A stretch of DNA of 64,000 nt from assembly GCA_030527545.1 (NCBI GenBank), contig JAUNAP010000002.1:248001-312000 (forward strand). The letters are read 5' to 3'. Shown here in pieces: positions 1-9,218 of the stretch (position 1 is the first letter of the stretch; each line of letters opens with the position of its first letter). Position numbers and translations under genes: made by a program. This DNA comes from Actinomycetaceae bacterium (GTDB taxonomy: Bacteria > Actinomycetota > Actinomycetes > Actinomycetales > Actinomycetaceae). Below the pieces are notes generated by a model. The model was not told the DNA's origin. It ran no database searches and was given only the letters and a program-made list of their open reading frames with translations.

Positions 1-2
1 CG

Positions 3-551
3 GTCCACCCGCACGAGGCCAACTGGCTCATGAACGGCCCCATCGTCATCTTGTCGCTGTTCTCCATCGCGCTCGGCGGGATCTTGGGTGCGACGAACTG
101 GTTCGAGGAATGGCTCTCGCCCATCACGGGGCGCGAGGCCGGCCACCACACCGACGCGCACGAGGCCGTTCTCGACCACACCGTCATTTCGATAGCCACG
201 CTCGGGCTCGTCATCATCGGTGTCGTCATCGCGTGGGCGCTCTTCATTCGCCGGGAGGTCCCGCAGCGTCCACCGCGTGCCGGTGCCCTTGTCACGGCCG
301 CGCGCGCTGATCTTTACCAGGATCGCCTCAACGAGAATCTCTTCATGATTCCGGGTATGGGGCTCGTCGCCGGCGTCGGCTTCGCCGATCGCGGCATCAT
401 CGACGGGTGCGTTCGCTTGCTCGCGCGCGCCTGCTCGGGCCTGGGCTCGGGCCTGCGGCACACGGCGACGGGCTACACCCGCTCGTACGCGGCCTACATC
501 ATCGTCGGCGTCCTAGCCGCACTTATCATCGCCCTGTTCGTTCAGGTGTAG
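3..551 (+). CDS. nuoL: NADH-quinone oxidoreductase subunit L, C-terminal part (partial)
   Basis: The reading frame is already open at base 3 and ends at TAG 549-551, so only the last ~182 codons are present. NuoL is one of the three antiporter-like, proton-pumping membrane subunits of respiratory complex I. The visible part begins HPHEANWLMNGP, the usual loop before a late transmembrane helix, and contains three further hydrophobic helices ending in IIVGVLAALIIALFVQV. It lies 22 bases before nuoM in the same orientation, as in nuo operons. The 5' end lies outside the window. Confidence 0.9.
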   Translation, partial: VHPHEANWLMNGPIVILSLFSIALGGILGATNWFEEWLSPITGREAGHHTDAHEAVLDHTVISIATLGLVIIGVVIAWALFIRREVPQRPPRAGALVTAARADLYQDRLNENLFMIPGMGLVAGVGFADRGIIDGCVRLLARACSGLGSGLRHTATGYTRSYAAYIIVGVLAALIIALFVQV

Positions 552-573
552 CGAGACGGGAGGAACAACACTT

Positions 574-2118
574 ATGCAGCTCATCGCAGCACCGTTTCCG
601 CTACTGAGCCTCCTCGTGGCGGTTCCCGCCCTGGGCGCCCTTGCGCTCGGGCTTTTCCGCCCGCTGAAGGCCGTAGCGAAGCCCCTCGGGCTTGGAATTT
701 CCCTCCTCGTGCTCGCCGGCACGATCTGGGCGGCCTGCCTGTTCGACTATGCGCAGGCCGGCTCCTACCAGCTCGCCGAAACGCACCGCTGGATCGGCGC
801 GATCGGCGCCTCGTGGGCGCTCGGTATCAACGGCCTCGGCCTGGCCATGATCGGCCTATCGGCCATCCTCGTGCCCATCACGCTTCTCGCTGGTTGGGAC
901 GAGGATAGGCGCGGGGAAGTCAGCGGCTTCGTGGCCCTCACCCTGGCCGCGGAGGCCTTCATGGTCCTCATTTTTGCCGCTCGCGACGTCTTCCTTTTCT
1001 ACGTGGCGTTCGAGGCCATGCTCGTGCCCATGTACTTCCTCATCGGACGTTTCGGGTGGGACCGGGTTGCGGCCAAGGCCGCCGCGCTCAAGTTCCTGCT
1101 CTACTCCCTGGCGGGCGGCCTCGTCATGCTCGCGGGCGTCATCGCGCTCTACACCGTGGCGCCGAGCGATCACGACCAGTACCTCATCGAGAACCTCGCC
1201 GGCAAGCTGCAGGCCAGCCCCGGCATGGAGATGTTCATCTTCGTGACGTTCTTCATCGCGTTTGCCGTCAAGGCGCCGATGGTGCCCGTGCACACGTGGC
1301 TCGCCGACACGGCGGCACAGGCACGTCCGGGGACGTCGACGCTCCTCGTTGGTGTTCTCGACAAGATCGGCACGTTCGGGATGATCTCCCTGTGTCTGCC
1401 GCTCTTCCCCTCCGCGTCCGCGCATGCCGCCCCGGTTATCGTCGTCTTGGCGATCATCTCGATTTGGTGGGGTGCCCTCGCGGCGCTCGCCCAGAAGGAC
1501 CTCATGCGGCTCATCTCGTTCACGTCCGTGTCCCACTTCGGGATCATGGTCATGGGTATCTTCATCGGATCCCAGATGGCTCTCACCGGCGCCATGGTCT
1601 ACATGGTGGCCCATGGCCTATCGATTGCCGGGCTGTTCCTCATCGGTGGGTTCCTCACCGAGCGGGCGGGTACGCGCGCCATCGACGATTTCGGGGGCAT
1701 GCGTCGCGTCGTGCCCGTACTTGCAGGTACCTTCCTCGTCGCCGGCCTCGCCGCGATCGCACTTCCGGGCCTGTCGGGCTTCGTACCCGAGCTCATGGTC
1801 CTCGTGGGTACCTTCGGTGTCTCGCCGTGGGCGGCGGGTATTGCGGTCGTCGCCGTCATCGCTGCGGCCCTCTACATTCTGCTGCCGTACCAGAAGATCT
1901 TCACGGGCCCGACGAATCCAGCTCGCCAGTCGGTGAGCGACGTCGGGTGGCGCGAGAAGCTCGGCGTCATCACGCCGCTCATCGTCCTCATGCTCATTGT
2001 CGGTCTCTTCCCGCGTCCGCTCGTCGACACGCTCGAGCCCGTGACGCACACGACCATGCAGGTCGCGGGGGGCATCGTTAGTGAGCCCGACGCATCGACC
2101 ACTGAAGGGGGCAAGTGA
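574..2118 (+). CDS. nuoM: NADH-quinone oxidoreductase subunit M
   Basis: This 514-residue polytopic protein is the second antiporter-like subunit of complex I and takes part in proton pumping coupled to quinone reduction. It has about 14 hydrophobic segments. The conserved membrane glutamate is in FYVAFEAMLVPMY (Glu147), and the lysine helix is FAVKAPMVPVHTWL. The following stretch, ARPGTSTLLVGVLDKIGTFG, is the form common in actinobacterial NuoM rather than the HAEAP form of E. coli. A GGAGG-type ribosome site (gggagga) precedes ATG 574. It sits between nuoL and nuoN in canonical order, with one base between its stop and the nuoN start. Confidence 0.95.
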   Translation: MQLIAAPFPLLSLLVAVPALGALALGLFRPLKAVAKPLGLGISLLVLAGTIWAACLFDYAQAGSYQLAETHRWIGAIGASWALGINGLGLAMIGLSAILVPITLLAGWDEDRRGEVSGFVALTLAAEAFMVLIFAARDVFLFYVAFEAMLVPMYFLIGRFGWDRVAAKAAALKFLLYSLAGGLVMLAGVIALYTVAPSDHDQYLIENLAGKLQASPGMEMFIFVTFFIAFAVKAPMVPVHTWLADTAAQARPGTSTLLVGVLDKIGTFGMISLCLPLFPSASAHAAPVIVVLAIISIWWGALAALAQKDLMRLISFTSVSHFGIMVMGIFIGSQMALTGAMVYMVAHGLSIAGLFLIGGFLTERAGTRAIDDFGGMRRVVPVLAGTFLVAGLAAIALPGLSGFVPELMVLVGTFGVSPWAAGIAVVAVIAAALYILLPYQKIFTGPTNPARQSVSDVGWREKLGVITPLIVLMLIVGLFPRPLVDTLEPVTHTTMQVAGGIVSEPDASTTEGGK

Positions 2119-2119
2119 T

Positions 2120-3718
2120 ATGGGTTCCTTCTCCCAATCGTCCTTCGATATCGCGTGGGGGCTGCTCGCGCCGGTTACGATCGTGCTGGTCGCGGGCGCG
2201 CTCGGCGTCCTCCTCGAAGCATTCGTCCCCCGGCGTGCACGCTGGCGGGTCCAAGCGATCTTCACGCCCGCGGTCCTCGCGCTGGCCCTCGTGGCCTTCG
2301 TCTTCGCCTATGCGGGTACGCCGCTGAGGGACGGCGTCGACCCCGTCATGATTTCCGCGGGCGGATCCTCCGTCGGCACCGGTGAGCTCGTCGTCGACGG
2401 TCTGGCCGCCGGCGGGCAGGCGATTATCCTCGTTATCGCGCTGCTGTCCGTCCTCGTTGTCATCGACCGCACCCGCTCGCACGCCTCCGCTTTCGCCGGG
2501 CAGCCCTCCGATGTGCCGGGCTCGTTCGAGGAGGAGCAGACGGAGCGTCGCGCCTACCAGCGCTCGGAGATCCTCCCGCTGCTCCTGTTGAGCACGGGTG
2601 GAATGATGCTGTTCCCGATGTGCTCCTCGATGCTCACCCTCTTCGTTGCGCTCGAGGTCATGTCGCTGCCGCTCTACGTCCTGTGCGCCACGGCGCGTCA
2701 TCGCCGCTTGCTCTCGCAAGAGGCGGCCATCAAGTACTTCATTCTGGGTGCATTCTCCTCGGCGTTCTTCCTCATGGGCATCGCTTTCCTCTTTGGCTAT
2801 GCCGGAACCCTGTCGATAGCCGATCTCGCCCGCTCGATCTCGGCTGGCACCGGTCCCGATCTGCTGCTCATCGGCGGCATCGTCATGGTCGCGGTCGGCC
2901 TGCTGTTTAAGGTTGGCGCCGCTCCGTTCCACGCCTGGACTCCTGATGTCTATCAGGGCGCCCCGACGCCGGTGACCGGCTTCATGGCGGCCGGCGTTAA
3001 AGCCGCGGCGTTCCTCGCTCTTGTGCGCTTCTACTTCACCGTCGTCGCGCAGATGCGCGAGCACATGACGATCATCATGTGGGCCGTCATCATCCTCACG
3101 ATTGTCGTGGGCACCTTCTTCGGTCTCGTTCAAGACAACGTCAAGCGGATGCTCGCCTACTCTTCGATCGCTCACGCCGGCTTCATCCTCATTGCCGTGC
3201 AGTCGTACGACTCCAAGGCTCTGGCGGCGACGCTGTTCTACGTCTTGTCCTACGGCCTGGCGACCATTGGAGCCTTCGGCATCATCATGCTCGTGCGTCG
3301 GGCCACGCGCCAGGGCGTCATCGAGGCCGAGCAGCACGACATGCGTGAGTGGGCGGGTCTTGGGCGCACGCACCCGTGGCTGGCTGTGCCCATGGTCGTC
3401 TTCCTCCTGTCGTTTGCGGGCATCCCGCTGACGTCTGGGTTTATCGGCAAGTGGTTGGCGTTTGCCGCCGGTGTCAGTGGCGGCCTCGTTCCACTCGTCA
3501 TCGTCGCGGTTGTTGCTTCAGCGATCACGGCCTTCTACTACTTCCGTTTGGTGAAGGTCATGTTCCTCGACGAACCGACCGAGGCGACGGCCGTCGTAAC
3601 CGCCCAGGGGACCGCGACTGCGGCCATCGCGATGTGCGCGATCGCGACCGTACTCCTGGGGGTCTTCCCCGGGCCGGTTCTTGATCTGCTCGCTCGAGCA
3701 GTTATCGTCGTGCTGTGA
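2120..3718 (+). CDS. nuoN: NADH-quinone oxidoreductase subunit N
   Basis: This protein of 532 residues is the third antiporter-like complex I subunit. I chose ATG 2120, one base after the nuoM stop and preceded by GAAGGGGG, over an in-frame ATG at 2081 inside nuoM. Recognisable parts are the FVALEVMSLPLYVL helix with its glutamate, LFKVGAAPFHAWTPDVYQGA with the key lysine and the HAW/PD loop, and GFMAAGVKAAAF. A charged loop of about 40 residues (near residues 120-155, rich in Glu and Arg) separates early helices. Its TGA overlaps the GTG of the next gene, so that gene is translationally coupled to complex I. Confidence 0.95.
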   Translation: MGSFSQSSFDIAWGLLAPVTIVLVAGALGVLLEAFVPRRARWRVQAIFTPAVLALALVAFVFAYAGTPLRDGVDPVMISAGGSSVGTGELVVDGLAAGGQAIILVIALLSVLVVIDRTRSHASAFAGQPSDVPGSFEEEQTERRAYQRSEILPLLLLSTGGMMLFPMCSSMLTLFVALEVMSLPLYVLCATARHRRLLSQEAAIKYFILGAFSSAFFLMGIAFLFGYAGTLSIADLARSISAGTGPDLLLIGGIVMVAVGLLFKVGAAPFHAWTPDVYQGAPTPVTGFMAAGVKAAAFLALVRFYFTVVAQMREHMTIIMWAVIILTIVVGTFFGLVQDNVKRMLAYSSIAHAGFILIAVQSYDSKALAATLFYVLSYGLATIGAFGIIMLVRRATRQGVIEAEQHDMREWAGLGRTHPWLAVPMVVFLLSFAGIPLTSGFIGKWLAFAAGVSGGLVPLVIVAVVASAITAFYYFRLVKVMFLDEPTEATAVVTAQGTATAAIAMCAIATVLLGVFPGPVLDLLARAVIVVL

Positions 3719-4728
3719 CTTCTACGAGCGAGCGTGATGTGTTCTCCCTCCTCCAGGAGCGGCTTTCGCCCGCCCTGGAGGAGGTCGAGCGTCGGCTGAC
3801 GGAGCAGACCCGCGACGACAAGGGCATTCTCACGGGGCTCCTGTCGCACCTTGCCCAGGCTGGCGGGAAACGCTTACGGCCCCTGCTTGTCTTACTGTGT
3901 GCGCAGCTGGGCGAGCCAGAGCGGGCGACGTGCGAGGAGGTTCTCGACGCGGCGGTCGTCGTTGAGCTCACCCACCTGGCTACCCTCTACCACGACGATG
4001 TCATGGATTCGGCGCCGTCGCGCCGCGGCGTCGACACGGCGCACGTCGTGTGGTCGAACAATCAGGCGATCCTCGCGGGCGATCTCCTCTTCTCGCGCGC
4101 TTCGATGCTCGTTGCCGATTTGGGACCGAAGATGGTGTACCAGCACGCTCAGACCTTTGAGCGTTTGTGCCTGGGGCAGCTCGACGAGACGGTCGGTCCG
4201 GCCGAAGGTGACGACCCCATTGAGCACTATCTGCGGGTGCTTGCTGACAAGACGGGCTCGCTCGTCGCCCAGTCTGCGCGCTTTGGGGCCGAGCTCGTCG
4301 GCGCGCACGAGGAGGTCGTCGACGCGCTCTACCGATTCGGCGACGACGTCGGTGTCGCATTCCAGATCGCTGACGACGTACTCGACATCGCCTCCGACCA
4401 CGAAACCTCGGGGAAGACTCCGGGCACGGACCTGCGCGAAGGCGTCGACACGCTGCCGATCCTGCTTCTGCGCCGCGCCGAGGCCCGCGGCGAGATCGAC
4501 GAGGAGGGGCGTGACATTCTCGCCCTGCTCGGTGGGGATCTCAGCGATGACGAGGCGTTGAGGGAGGTTGTCGAGCGATTGCGGTCCCACCGCGTGCTCG
4601 CGTCCACGCGCGATCTTGCGCACGCGTGGTGTGCCCGCGCGAAGGGCCACCTCAGTGCCCTGCCGGAGGGAACGGTGCGGCAGGCCCTCGAGGCTTTCGC
4701 CGATGCGCTCGTCGACCGCGTCGCCTAG
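3715..4728 (+). CDS. polyprenyl diphosphate synthase
   Basis: This 337-residue all-helical isoprenyl transferase condenses isopentenyl diphosphate with an allylic diphosphate to make a long polyprenyl chain. Both Asp-rich Mg-binding motifs are intact: DDVMD at residues 94-98 and DDVLD at 220-224. GGKRLRPLL (50-58) binds the homoallylic substrate. The start GTG overlaps the nuoN stop (GTGA). This gene placement after nuoN is common in actinobacteria, where the product is thought to supply the menaquinone side chain; that is inference from context. Chain length cannot be read reliably. A strong hairpin follows directly. Confidence 0.9.
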   Translation: MTSTSERDVFSLLQERLSPALEEVERRLTEQTRDDKGILTGLLSHLAQAGGKRLRPLLVLLCAQLGEPERATCEEVLDAAVVVELTHLATLYHDDVMDSAPSRRGVDTAHVVWSNNQAILAGDLLFSRASMLVADLGPKMVYQHAQTFERLCLGQLDETVGPAEGDDPIEHYLRVLADKTGSLVAQSARFGAELVGAHEEVVDALYRFGDDVGVAFQIADDVLDIASDHETSGKTPGTDLREGVDTLPILLLRRAEARGEIDEEGRDILALLGGDLSDDEALREVVERLRSHRVLASTRDLAHAWCARAKGHLSALPEGTVRQALEAFADALVDRVA

Positions 4729-4742
4729 TCCACTACGCACCG

Positions 4743-4773
4743 ACGCCGCCCGGCTTTTCAGCCGTGGCGGCGT
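4743..4773. terminator. bidirectional hairpin terminator between polyprenyl synthase and rarD
   Basis: Arms 4743-4755 and 4760-4773 pair over 13 base pairs with one bulged T (4765) and a TTTC loop. The hairpin sits between convergent genes and its left part overlaps the last codon and stop of rarD (4758-4760). It can serve both strands. Confidence 0.75.
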
Positions 4774-5708
4774 TTGCGTTGGCGCGCCCGAATGGCGCCG
4801 TCAATGAGGAGGACGACGATAGCGGCCCACACGAGGGCCGAGCCTGCCCAGCGCATGGGCTCGACGACCTCCTTGAAGACGACCGTCGCAACGATGAGCT
4901 GCATGACGGGCGAGATGTATTGGAGGAGCCCGAGGAGACTGAGCGAGAGCGTTCGCGAGGCTACTGCGAGCGTGAGGAGAGGCACGAGGGTGATCGCGCC
5001 TGCACCGACGAGGAGGGCCGCATGCGCGGCGATGCTCGAGGCGGGGGAGCCGGTGGCGGTGAGGACGTGGAAGGACGTTTCTCCGCGGGCGCACAGATAG
5101 ACGAGGTAGGCGATCATGATGGGGGTGACGACCCCCGTTTCGATGCTCAGACCGACAACGGGTGTCACGTCGAGGGCGATTTTCTTCTTGACGAGGCTGT
5201 ATCCGGCGAACGTCGTCGGCATGACGATGGCGAGCCAGGGGAAATGCTCGAGGCCGATGGCGAGGACGAGCACGGCGCCGGCTCCCAACGCGAGGGCGAC
5301 GCCTTGGAGGCGGGTGAGGCGCTCGCGTAGGAACACGCGCCCGAGCGCCACCGTGATGAGGGGGTTGATGAAGTAGCCGAGGGACGCGTCGATGGTGCGG
5401 TCGGTGAGCACGGCGTAGACGTAGGACGTCCAGTTGCCGATGATGAGGAACCCGGCGATTGCGAGCCTTACGGTCAGCTGGGGGTTCGAGAGGGCTGCCT
5501 TGAGGGCGGCGAAGCCGCGGGGCAGGATCGCGAGGGCGGCCAGTGAGAAGACGAGGCCCCAGATCGCCCTGTGGCAGATGACCTCGAAGGCGCCGGCGGG
5601 CGCGAGGGAGTGGAAGTAGAGCGGGAAGAAGCCCCAGGCGACGTAGGTGAAGAGACCGTAGCCCAGCCCGATGGAGGCCGACTGGTCGTAGCGATTGAGA
5701 CGGGTCAC
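4758..5708 (-). CDS. rarD: RarD-type EamA family transporter
   Basis: This 316-residue inner-membrane protein has about ten hydrophobic helices in two EamA-like repeats. The N-terminal GLFTYVAWGFFPLYF and the EVICHRAIWGLVFSL stretch are typical of RarD, a drug/metabolite-transporter superfamily protein whose substrate is not established (chloramphenicol sensitivity in E. coli relatives). The GTG start at 5708 has no clear Shine-Dalgarno, but a TAGGGT hexamer lies six bases upstream, suggesting a leaderless mRNA. It is a single gene, convergent with the polyprenyl synthase and divergent from fprA. The C terminus ends in Arg/Lys-rich residues. Confidence 0.85.
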   Translation of the reverse strand: MTRLNRYDQSASIGLGYGLFTYVAWGFFPLYFHSLAPAGAFEVICHRAIWGLVFSLAALAILPRGFAALKAALSNPQLTVRLAIAGFLIIGNWTSYVYAVLTDRTIDASLGYFINPLITVALGRVFLRERLTRLQGVALALGAGAVLVLAIGLEHFPWLAIVMPTTFAGYSLVKKKIALDVTPVVGLSIETGVVTPIMIAYLVYLCARGETSFHVLTATGSPASSIAAHAALLVGAGAITLVPLLTLAVASRTLSLSLLGLLQYISPVMQLIVATVVFKEVVEPMRWAGSALVWAAIVVLLIDGAIRARQRKRRHG

Positions 5709-5714
5709 GTGCCC

Positions 5715-5720
5715 ACCCTA
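5715..5720 (-). promoter_or_regulatory. -10 element of rarD (leaderless layout)
   Basis: On the minus strand TAGGGT is followed by exactly six bases (GGGCAC) and then the GTG start at 5708. Transcription starting 6-7 bases after the -10 would begin at the start codon. Confidence 0.5.
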
Positions 5721-5840
5721 GACCCGTCGGGACGAATGGTGGCATTCGGCTCGTACGGTGGGCTTTGGGCGGGAGGGCGGGTAGTATCGGCCTGGAGCCT
5801 TTGGGCAGTCTGACCTCAATAAGCGTGGAGGAATTTATCC

Positions 5841-7274
5841 GTGAGTGATCGCAAGCTGAACGTCGCCGTCATCGGGGCCGGTCCCGCCGGTATCTATGCC
5901 GCCGATATCTTGTCGAAATCGGATGTGGACGTCGCTATCGACCTGTACGAGCGCCTGCCGGCCCCCTACGGCCTCGTGCGCTATGGCGTCGCGCCGGATC
6001 ACCCGCGGATCAAGACGATCATCGATGCCCTCTACAAGATCCTTCAGCGCGGGGACATCCGCCTGCTCGCTAACGTCGAGGTGGGACGCGACATTACGAT
6101 CGAGGATCTGCGTGCCCACTACGACGCCATCATCATGGCGACGGGCTCGGATCGTGATAAGCCGCTTGATATTCCCGGCGTCGACTTGCCTGAGGTCTAC
6201 GGTGCTGCGGACTTCGTGTCGTGGTATGACGGCAACCCCGATTACCCCCGCGAATGGCCGCTCGAGGCCCGCGAGGTTGCCGTCCTTGGGGTGGGTAACG
6301 TCGCTCTCGACGTGGCGCGTGTGCTCGCCAAGCACGCCGAAGACATGCTCGTCACCGAGATCCCCGACAACGTGTACGAGGGTTTGAAGGCGAATCCGAT
6401 CACGGATGTTCACGTGTTCGGACGCCGCGGGCCCGCCCAGGTGAAGTTCACGCCGCTGGAGCTGCGGGAGCTCGGTAAGCAGCCCGATGTCGATGTCATC
6501 GTCTACGAGGAAGACTTCGATTTCGACGAGGGGTCGGAGCGGCGGCTTGCCGAGGTCAAGCAGCAGAAGATGGTCGTCAAGGCCCTCATGAACTACGCGA
6601 TGGAGGAGGAGCACGAGGCATCGCGCCGCATCCACATCCACCTGTTCTCCGCCCCCCACGAGGTTCTGGCTGACGAAGACGGCCACGTGCGCGCACTGGT
6701 GACGGAGCGCACCGAACTTGTCGGTGACGGTACGGTTCGCGGAACGGGCGTGTACAAGGAATGGCCGGTCCAGGCGGTCTACCGGGCCGTGGGGTATTTC
6801 TCGTCTCCGGTCGAGGGCCTGCCCTTCGATGCGCAGGCGGGTGTCATTCCCAACGTTGAGGGACGTATCGTCGACGAGGCGGGCGAGGCGATGCCGGGCC
6901 TGTATGCGACGGGTTGGGTCAAGCGCGGCCCCGTCGGGCTTATTGGATCGACGAAGTCCGACGCCCAGCAGACGATCGCTCATCTCGTGGCCGACGCCGA
7001 GGCGGGCAAGCTTCACGCGACGTCGAGCGAAGCCGGTCACGACGCGATGGTCGCGCTGTTGGAGGAGCGCGGGGTCCGCTACACGACCTGGCAGGGTTGG
7101 GAGCTGCTTGATGCCTACGAGCGTAAGCTCGGCGAGGAATTTGGTGAGGTCGAGGGCGGACGCGGTCCGCGCGAGCGGGTGAAGGTCGTGTCGCGTCACG
7201 CGATGACGGCTGTCTCGCGGGGCGAGGACGGCGCGGGTCCGCTCGATCTCATCGGCGATCCCTCGGAGCGCTAG
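5841..7274 (+). CDS. fprA: ferredoxin/adrenodoxin-type NADP reductase
   Basis: This 477-residue flavoprotein resembles mycobacterial FprA and mitochondrial adrenodoxin reductase, which move electrons between NADPH and ferredoxin through FAD. The FAD-binding motif GAGPAGIYAA is near residues 12-21, followed by ERLPAPYGLVRYGVAPDHP, a family signature. The NADP-binding Rossmann motif is VLGVGNVALDVARVL. The C-terminal WVKRGPVGLIGSTKSDAQ closes the FAD site. GTG 5841 is preceded by GTGGAGGAATTT at good spacing. It appears to be transcribed alone. The redox partner is not encoded nearby. Confidence 0.92.
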   Translation: MSDRKLNVAVIGAGPAGIYAADILSKSDVDVAIDLYERLPAPYGLVRYGVAPDHPRIKTIIDALYKILQRGDIRLLANVEVGRDITIEDLRAHYDAIIMATGSDRDKPLDIPGVDLPEVYGAADFVSWYDGNPDYPREWPLEAREVAVLGVGNVALDVARVLAKHAEDMLVTEIPDNVYEGLKANPITDVHVFGRRGPAQVKFTPLELRELGKQPDVDVIVYEEDFDFDEGSERRLAEVKQQKMVVKALMNYAMEEEHEASRRIHIHLFSAPHEVLADEDGHVRALVTERTELVGDGTVRGTGVYKEWPVQAVYRAVGYFSSPVEGLPFDAQAGVIPNVEGRIVDEAGEAMPGLYATGWVKRGPVGLIGSTKSDAQQTIAHLVADAEAGKLHATSSEAGHDAMVALLEERGVRYTTWQGWELLDAYERKLGEEFGEVEGGRGPRERVKVVSRHAMTAVSRGEDGAGPLDLIGDPSER

Positions 7275-7299
7275 GCGCGAGAAAACGGGCCGAACCTGG

Positions 7300-7305
7300 C
7301 AGAAT
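7300..7305 (+). promoter_or_regulatory. possible -10 element of htpX
   Basis: CAGAAT lies seven bases before the ATG at 7313, with no purine-rich ribosome site between. It deviates from TANNNT at its first base, so the call is weak. Confidence 0.35.
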
Positions 7306-7312
7306 CGGTGCT

Positions 7313-8179
7313 ATGCACAAGCACTACAACGGAGTGAAGACTTTCGGGCTCTTCGCGCTCATGTGGATGATCCTGCTGGGTATCGGTTACGTGGTCGCCG
7401 CCTCGACACGTAACGTCACGTGGCTGTACGCGTTTGCGCTTTTCGGGCTCGCCTCGACGGCCTACACGTATTGGAATTCGGCGACGCTGGCGCTGCGTTC
7501 GATGCGTGCCTATCCGGTGTCGGAGGCTGAGCAGCCGGCGATGTATGCGATCGTGCGGGAGCTCTCGGCGAAGGCCGGTCAGCCAATGCCGAGTTTGCAC
7601 GTGGCGCCGACGCCGACGCCGAACGCGTTCGCGACGGGACGTAATCCTCGTAATGCCGCGGTGTGTTGTACCGAGGGGATCTTGTCGCTGCTCAACGAGC
7701 GTGAGCTTCGCGGGGTGTTGGCGCACGAGCTCATGCACGTGTACAACCGCGACATTTTGACCTCCTCGATCGCTCAGGCGATGGGCGGGATCATTACGAC
7801 GGTTGCGCAGGCGGTGTTTTTCCTGGGTGGCGGTTCGAACCGAGAGGGTCAGGGCGCGGGGATCGGCGGGATCGCGCTCGTGCTCTTGGCGCCGATCGCG
7901 TCGATGCTCACCCAGATGGCGATCTCTCGCACGCGCGAGTACGACGCCGACGAGGACGGTTCGCGTTTGAGTGAGGATCCACTCGCGTTGGCGTCTGCGC
8001 TGCGTAAGCTCGAGGCGGGTACGCAGGCCGTTCCGTTGGCGCACACCCCGAAGACCGAGCAGGTCGCGCAGGTCATGATCGCCAATCCGTTCTCGATGCG
8101 CGGCGCGGCTCGCCTCATGTCGACGCACCCGCCCATGGAGGATCGGATCCGCCGCTTGGAGCAGATGGCGGGGTACTGA
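7313..8179 (+). CDS. htpX: HtpX-like membrane zinc metalloprotease (M48)
   Basis: This 288-residue protein has two N-terminal membrane helices (residues ~10-30 and 35-55) and the catalytic zinc motif HELMH at 138-142, with a downstream SRTREYDADEDG carrying the third zinc ligand (Glu). HtpX proteases degrade misfolded membrane proteins. Two more hydrophobic helices lie near residues 150-200. Length and order match the family. The next gene begins one base after the stop. In mycobacteria too, htpX follows a polyprenyl synthase gene, so this neighbourhood is conserved. Confidence 0.93.
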   Translation: MHKHYNGVKTFGLFALMWMILLGIGYVVAASTRNVTWLYAFALFGLASTAYTYWNSATLALRSMRAYPVSEAEQPAMYAIVRELSAKAGQPMPSLHVAPTPTPNAFATGRNPRNAAVCCTEGILSLLNERELRGVLAHELMHVYNRDILTSSIAQAMGGIITTVAQAVFFLGGGSNREGQGAGIGGIALVLLAPIASMLTQMAISRTREYDADEDGSRLSEDPLALASALRKLEAGTQAVPLAHTPKTEQVAQVMIANPFSMRGAARLMSTHPPMEDRIRRLEQMAGY

Positions 8180-8180
8180 C

Positions 8181-8936
8181 GTGGCTGCCCTTCGGCTGTT
8201 CGCCCACAGGGGCCTGTCGGCGCGCGCACCGGAGAACACGATCGCTGCCCTCGAGGTCGCGGCTCGCGCGGGCGCCGAGTGGGTGGAGATCGACGCCGAT
8301 ATTTCTGCCGACGGGGTGGTGTTTCTCTGTCACGACGCGACGCTCGAGCGGACGACGAACGGCAGCGGCCCGATTGCCGATAAGACGTGGGCGGAACTCG
8401 CGAGGCTGGATGCGGGCGCGTGGAAGTCGCCCCGTTTCGCCGGGGAGCGGTTGCCGCTGCTTAGCGAGGTGGTGGAGTGGGCCAGTCGTCGGGGCGTGGG
8501 ACTCAACGTCGAGCTCAAGTCGCCCCTGGGCGGGGCGAGGCAGGCGAGGAGACTCGTCGATGCGGCCTGCGAGATTCTTGGCGACGCCTGCTGTGGCGTT
8601 CTTGTTTCGTCGTTCAATCACCTCATGCTCGCGCGGGCGGGCCGTAAGACGAGCCACCCCCTGGCCTGTCTCTTCGAAGCGGGGGAGCTGCGTGAGGATT
8701 GGCGTACGAGGGTCGAGCTCGTTGGCGCGCGGGCGATCCATCCCGCGTGGGAAGATCTCACCCCTCACAGGCTTGAGCGTATGCGCGCCTTTGGATACGA
8801 CGTCAACGTGTGGACGGTCAATTGCGCCGAAAAGGCGCGCGAACTCGCGAGGTGGGGTGCGAGCGGGATCTTTTGCGACGATGTCGAGGCGATGGCCGCC
8901 AGCTTGGGTGTGACGAAGGACGCGCTGCTCGATTAG
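8181..8936 (+). CDS. glycerophosphodiester phosphodiesterase
   Basis: This 251-residue TIM-barrel enzyme should hydrolyse glycerophosphodiesters to glycerol 3-phosphate and an alcohol. The catalytic N-terminal signature is present: LFAHRGLSARAPENTIAA holds the catalytic His-Arg and Glu-Asn, EIDADISADG the metal-binding acids, and CHDATLERTTNG the second catalytic His. There is no signal peptide, so it is cytosolic (UgpQ-like rather than periplasmic GlpQ). The GTG start at 8181 is one base after the htpX stop, so the two are probably cotranscribed. Near the C terminus, VNVWTVN is the expected final strand. Confidence 0.9.
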   Translation: MAALRLFAHRGLSARAPENTIAALEVAARAGAEWVEIDADISADGVVFLCHDATLERTTNGSGPIADKTWAELARLDAGAWKSPRFAGERLPLLSEVVEWASRRGVGLNVELKSPLGGARQARRLVDAACEILGDACCGVLVSSFNHLMLARAGRKTSHPLACLFEAGELREDWRTRVELVGARAIHPAWEDLTPHRLERMRAFGYDVNVWTVNCAEKARELARWGASGIFCDDVEAMAASLGVTKDALLD

Positions 8937-8986
8937 CGTTGAGCGGCGAAGCTTTGCTAGTGTAGCTCTCGCTGCGAGAGCAGTAC

Positions 8987-9069
8987 GGCAGGTTTCCCGA
9001 GCGGCCAAAGGGAGCTGACTGTAAATCAGTTGCTGTTATGCTTCGGGGGTTCGAATCCCTCACCTGCCA
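8987..9069 (+). tRNA. tRNA-Tyr (GTA)
   Basis: This 83-nt class II tRNA has a 7-bp acceptor stem (GGCAGGT with ACCTGCC), a long variable arm (TGCTGTTATGCTTCG region), GGTTCGAAT in the T loop and discriminator A. The anticodon GTA is at 9021-9023 in the loop CTGTAAA. CCA is not encoded. It heads a run of three tRNAs. Confidence 0.97.
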
Positions 9070-9114
9070 CGGTCACTGATGTGACTGGCGATGATCGGCT
9101 TCGGTCGGGCATCC

Positions 9115-9187
9115 GCCCCGATAGCTCAGTAGGCAGAGCGTCTCCATGGTAAGGAGAAGGTCAAGGGTTCGATTCCCTTTCGGGGCT
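9115..9187 (+). tRNA. tRNA-Thr (GGT)
   Basis: This 73-nt class I tRNA has acceptor GCCCCGA paired with TCGGGGC, D arm AGCTCAGTAGGCAGAGC, anticodon stem TCTCC/GGAGA around ATGGTAA, and anticodon GGT at 9148-9150. CCA is not encoded. Confidence 0.97.
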
Positions 9188-9218
9188 CGGTGATCCGGTT
9201 CGCCGGTGATCCCGCAGC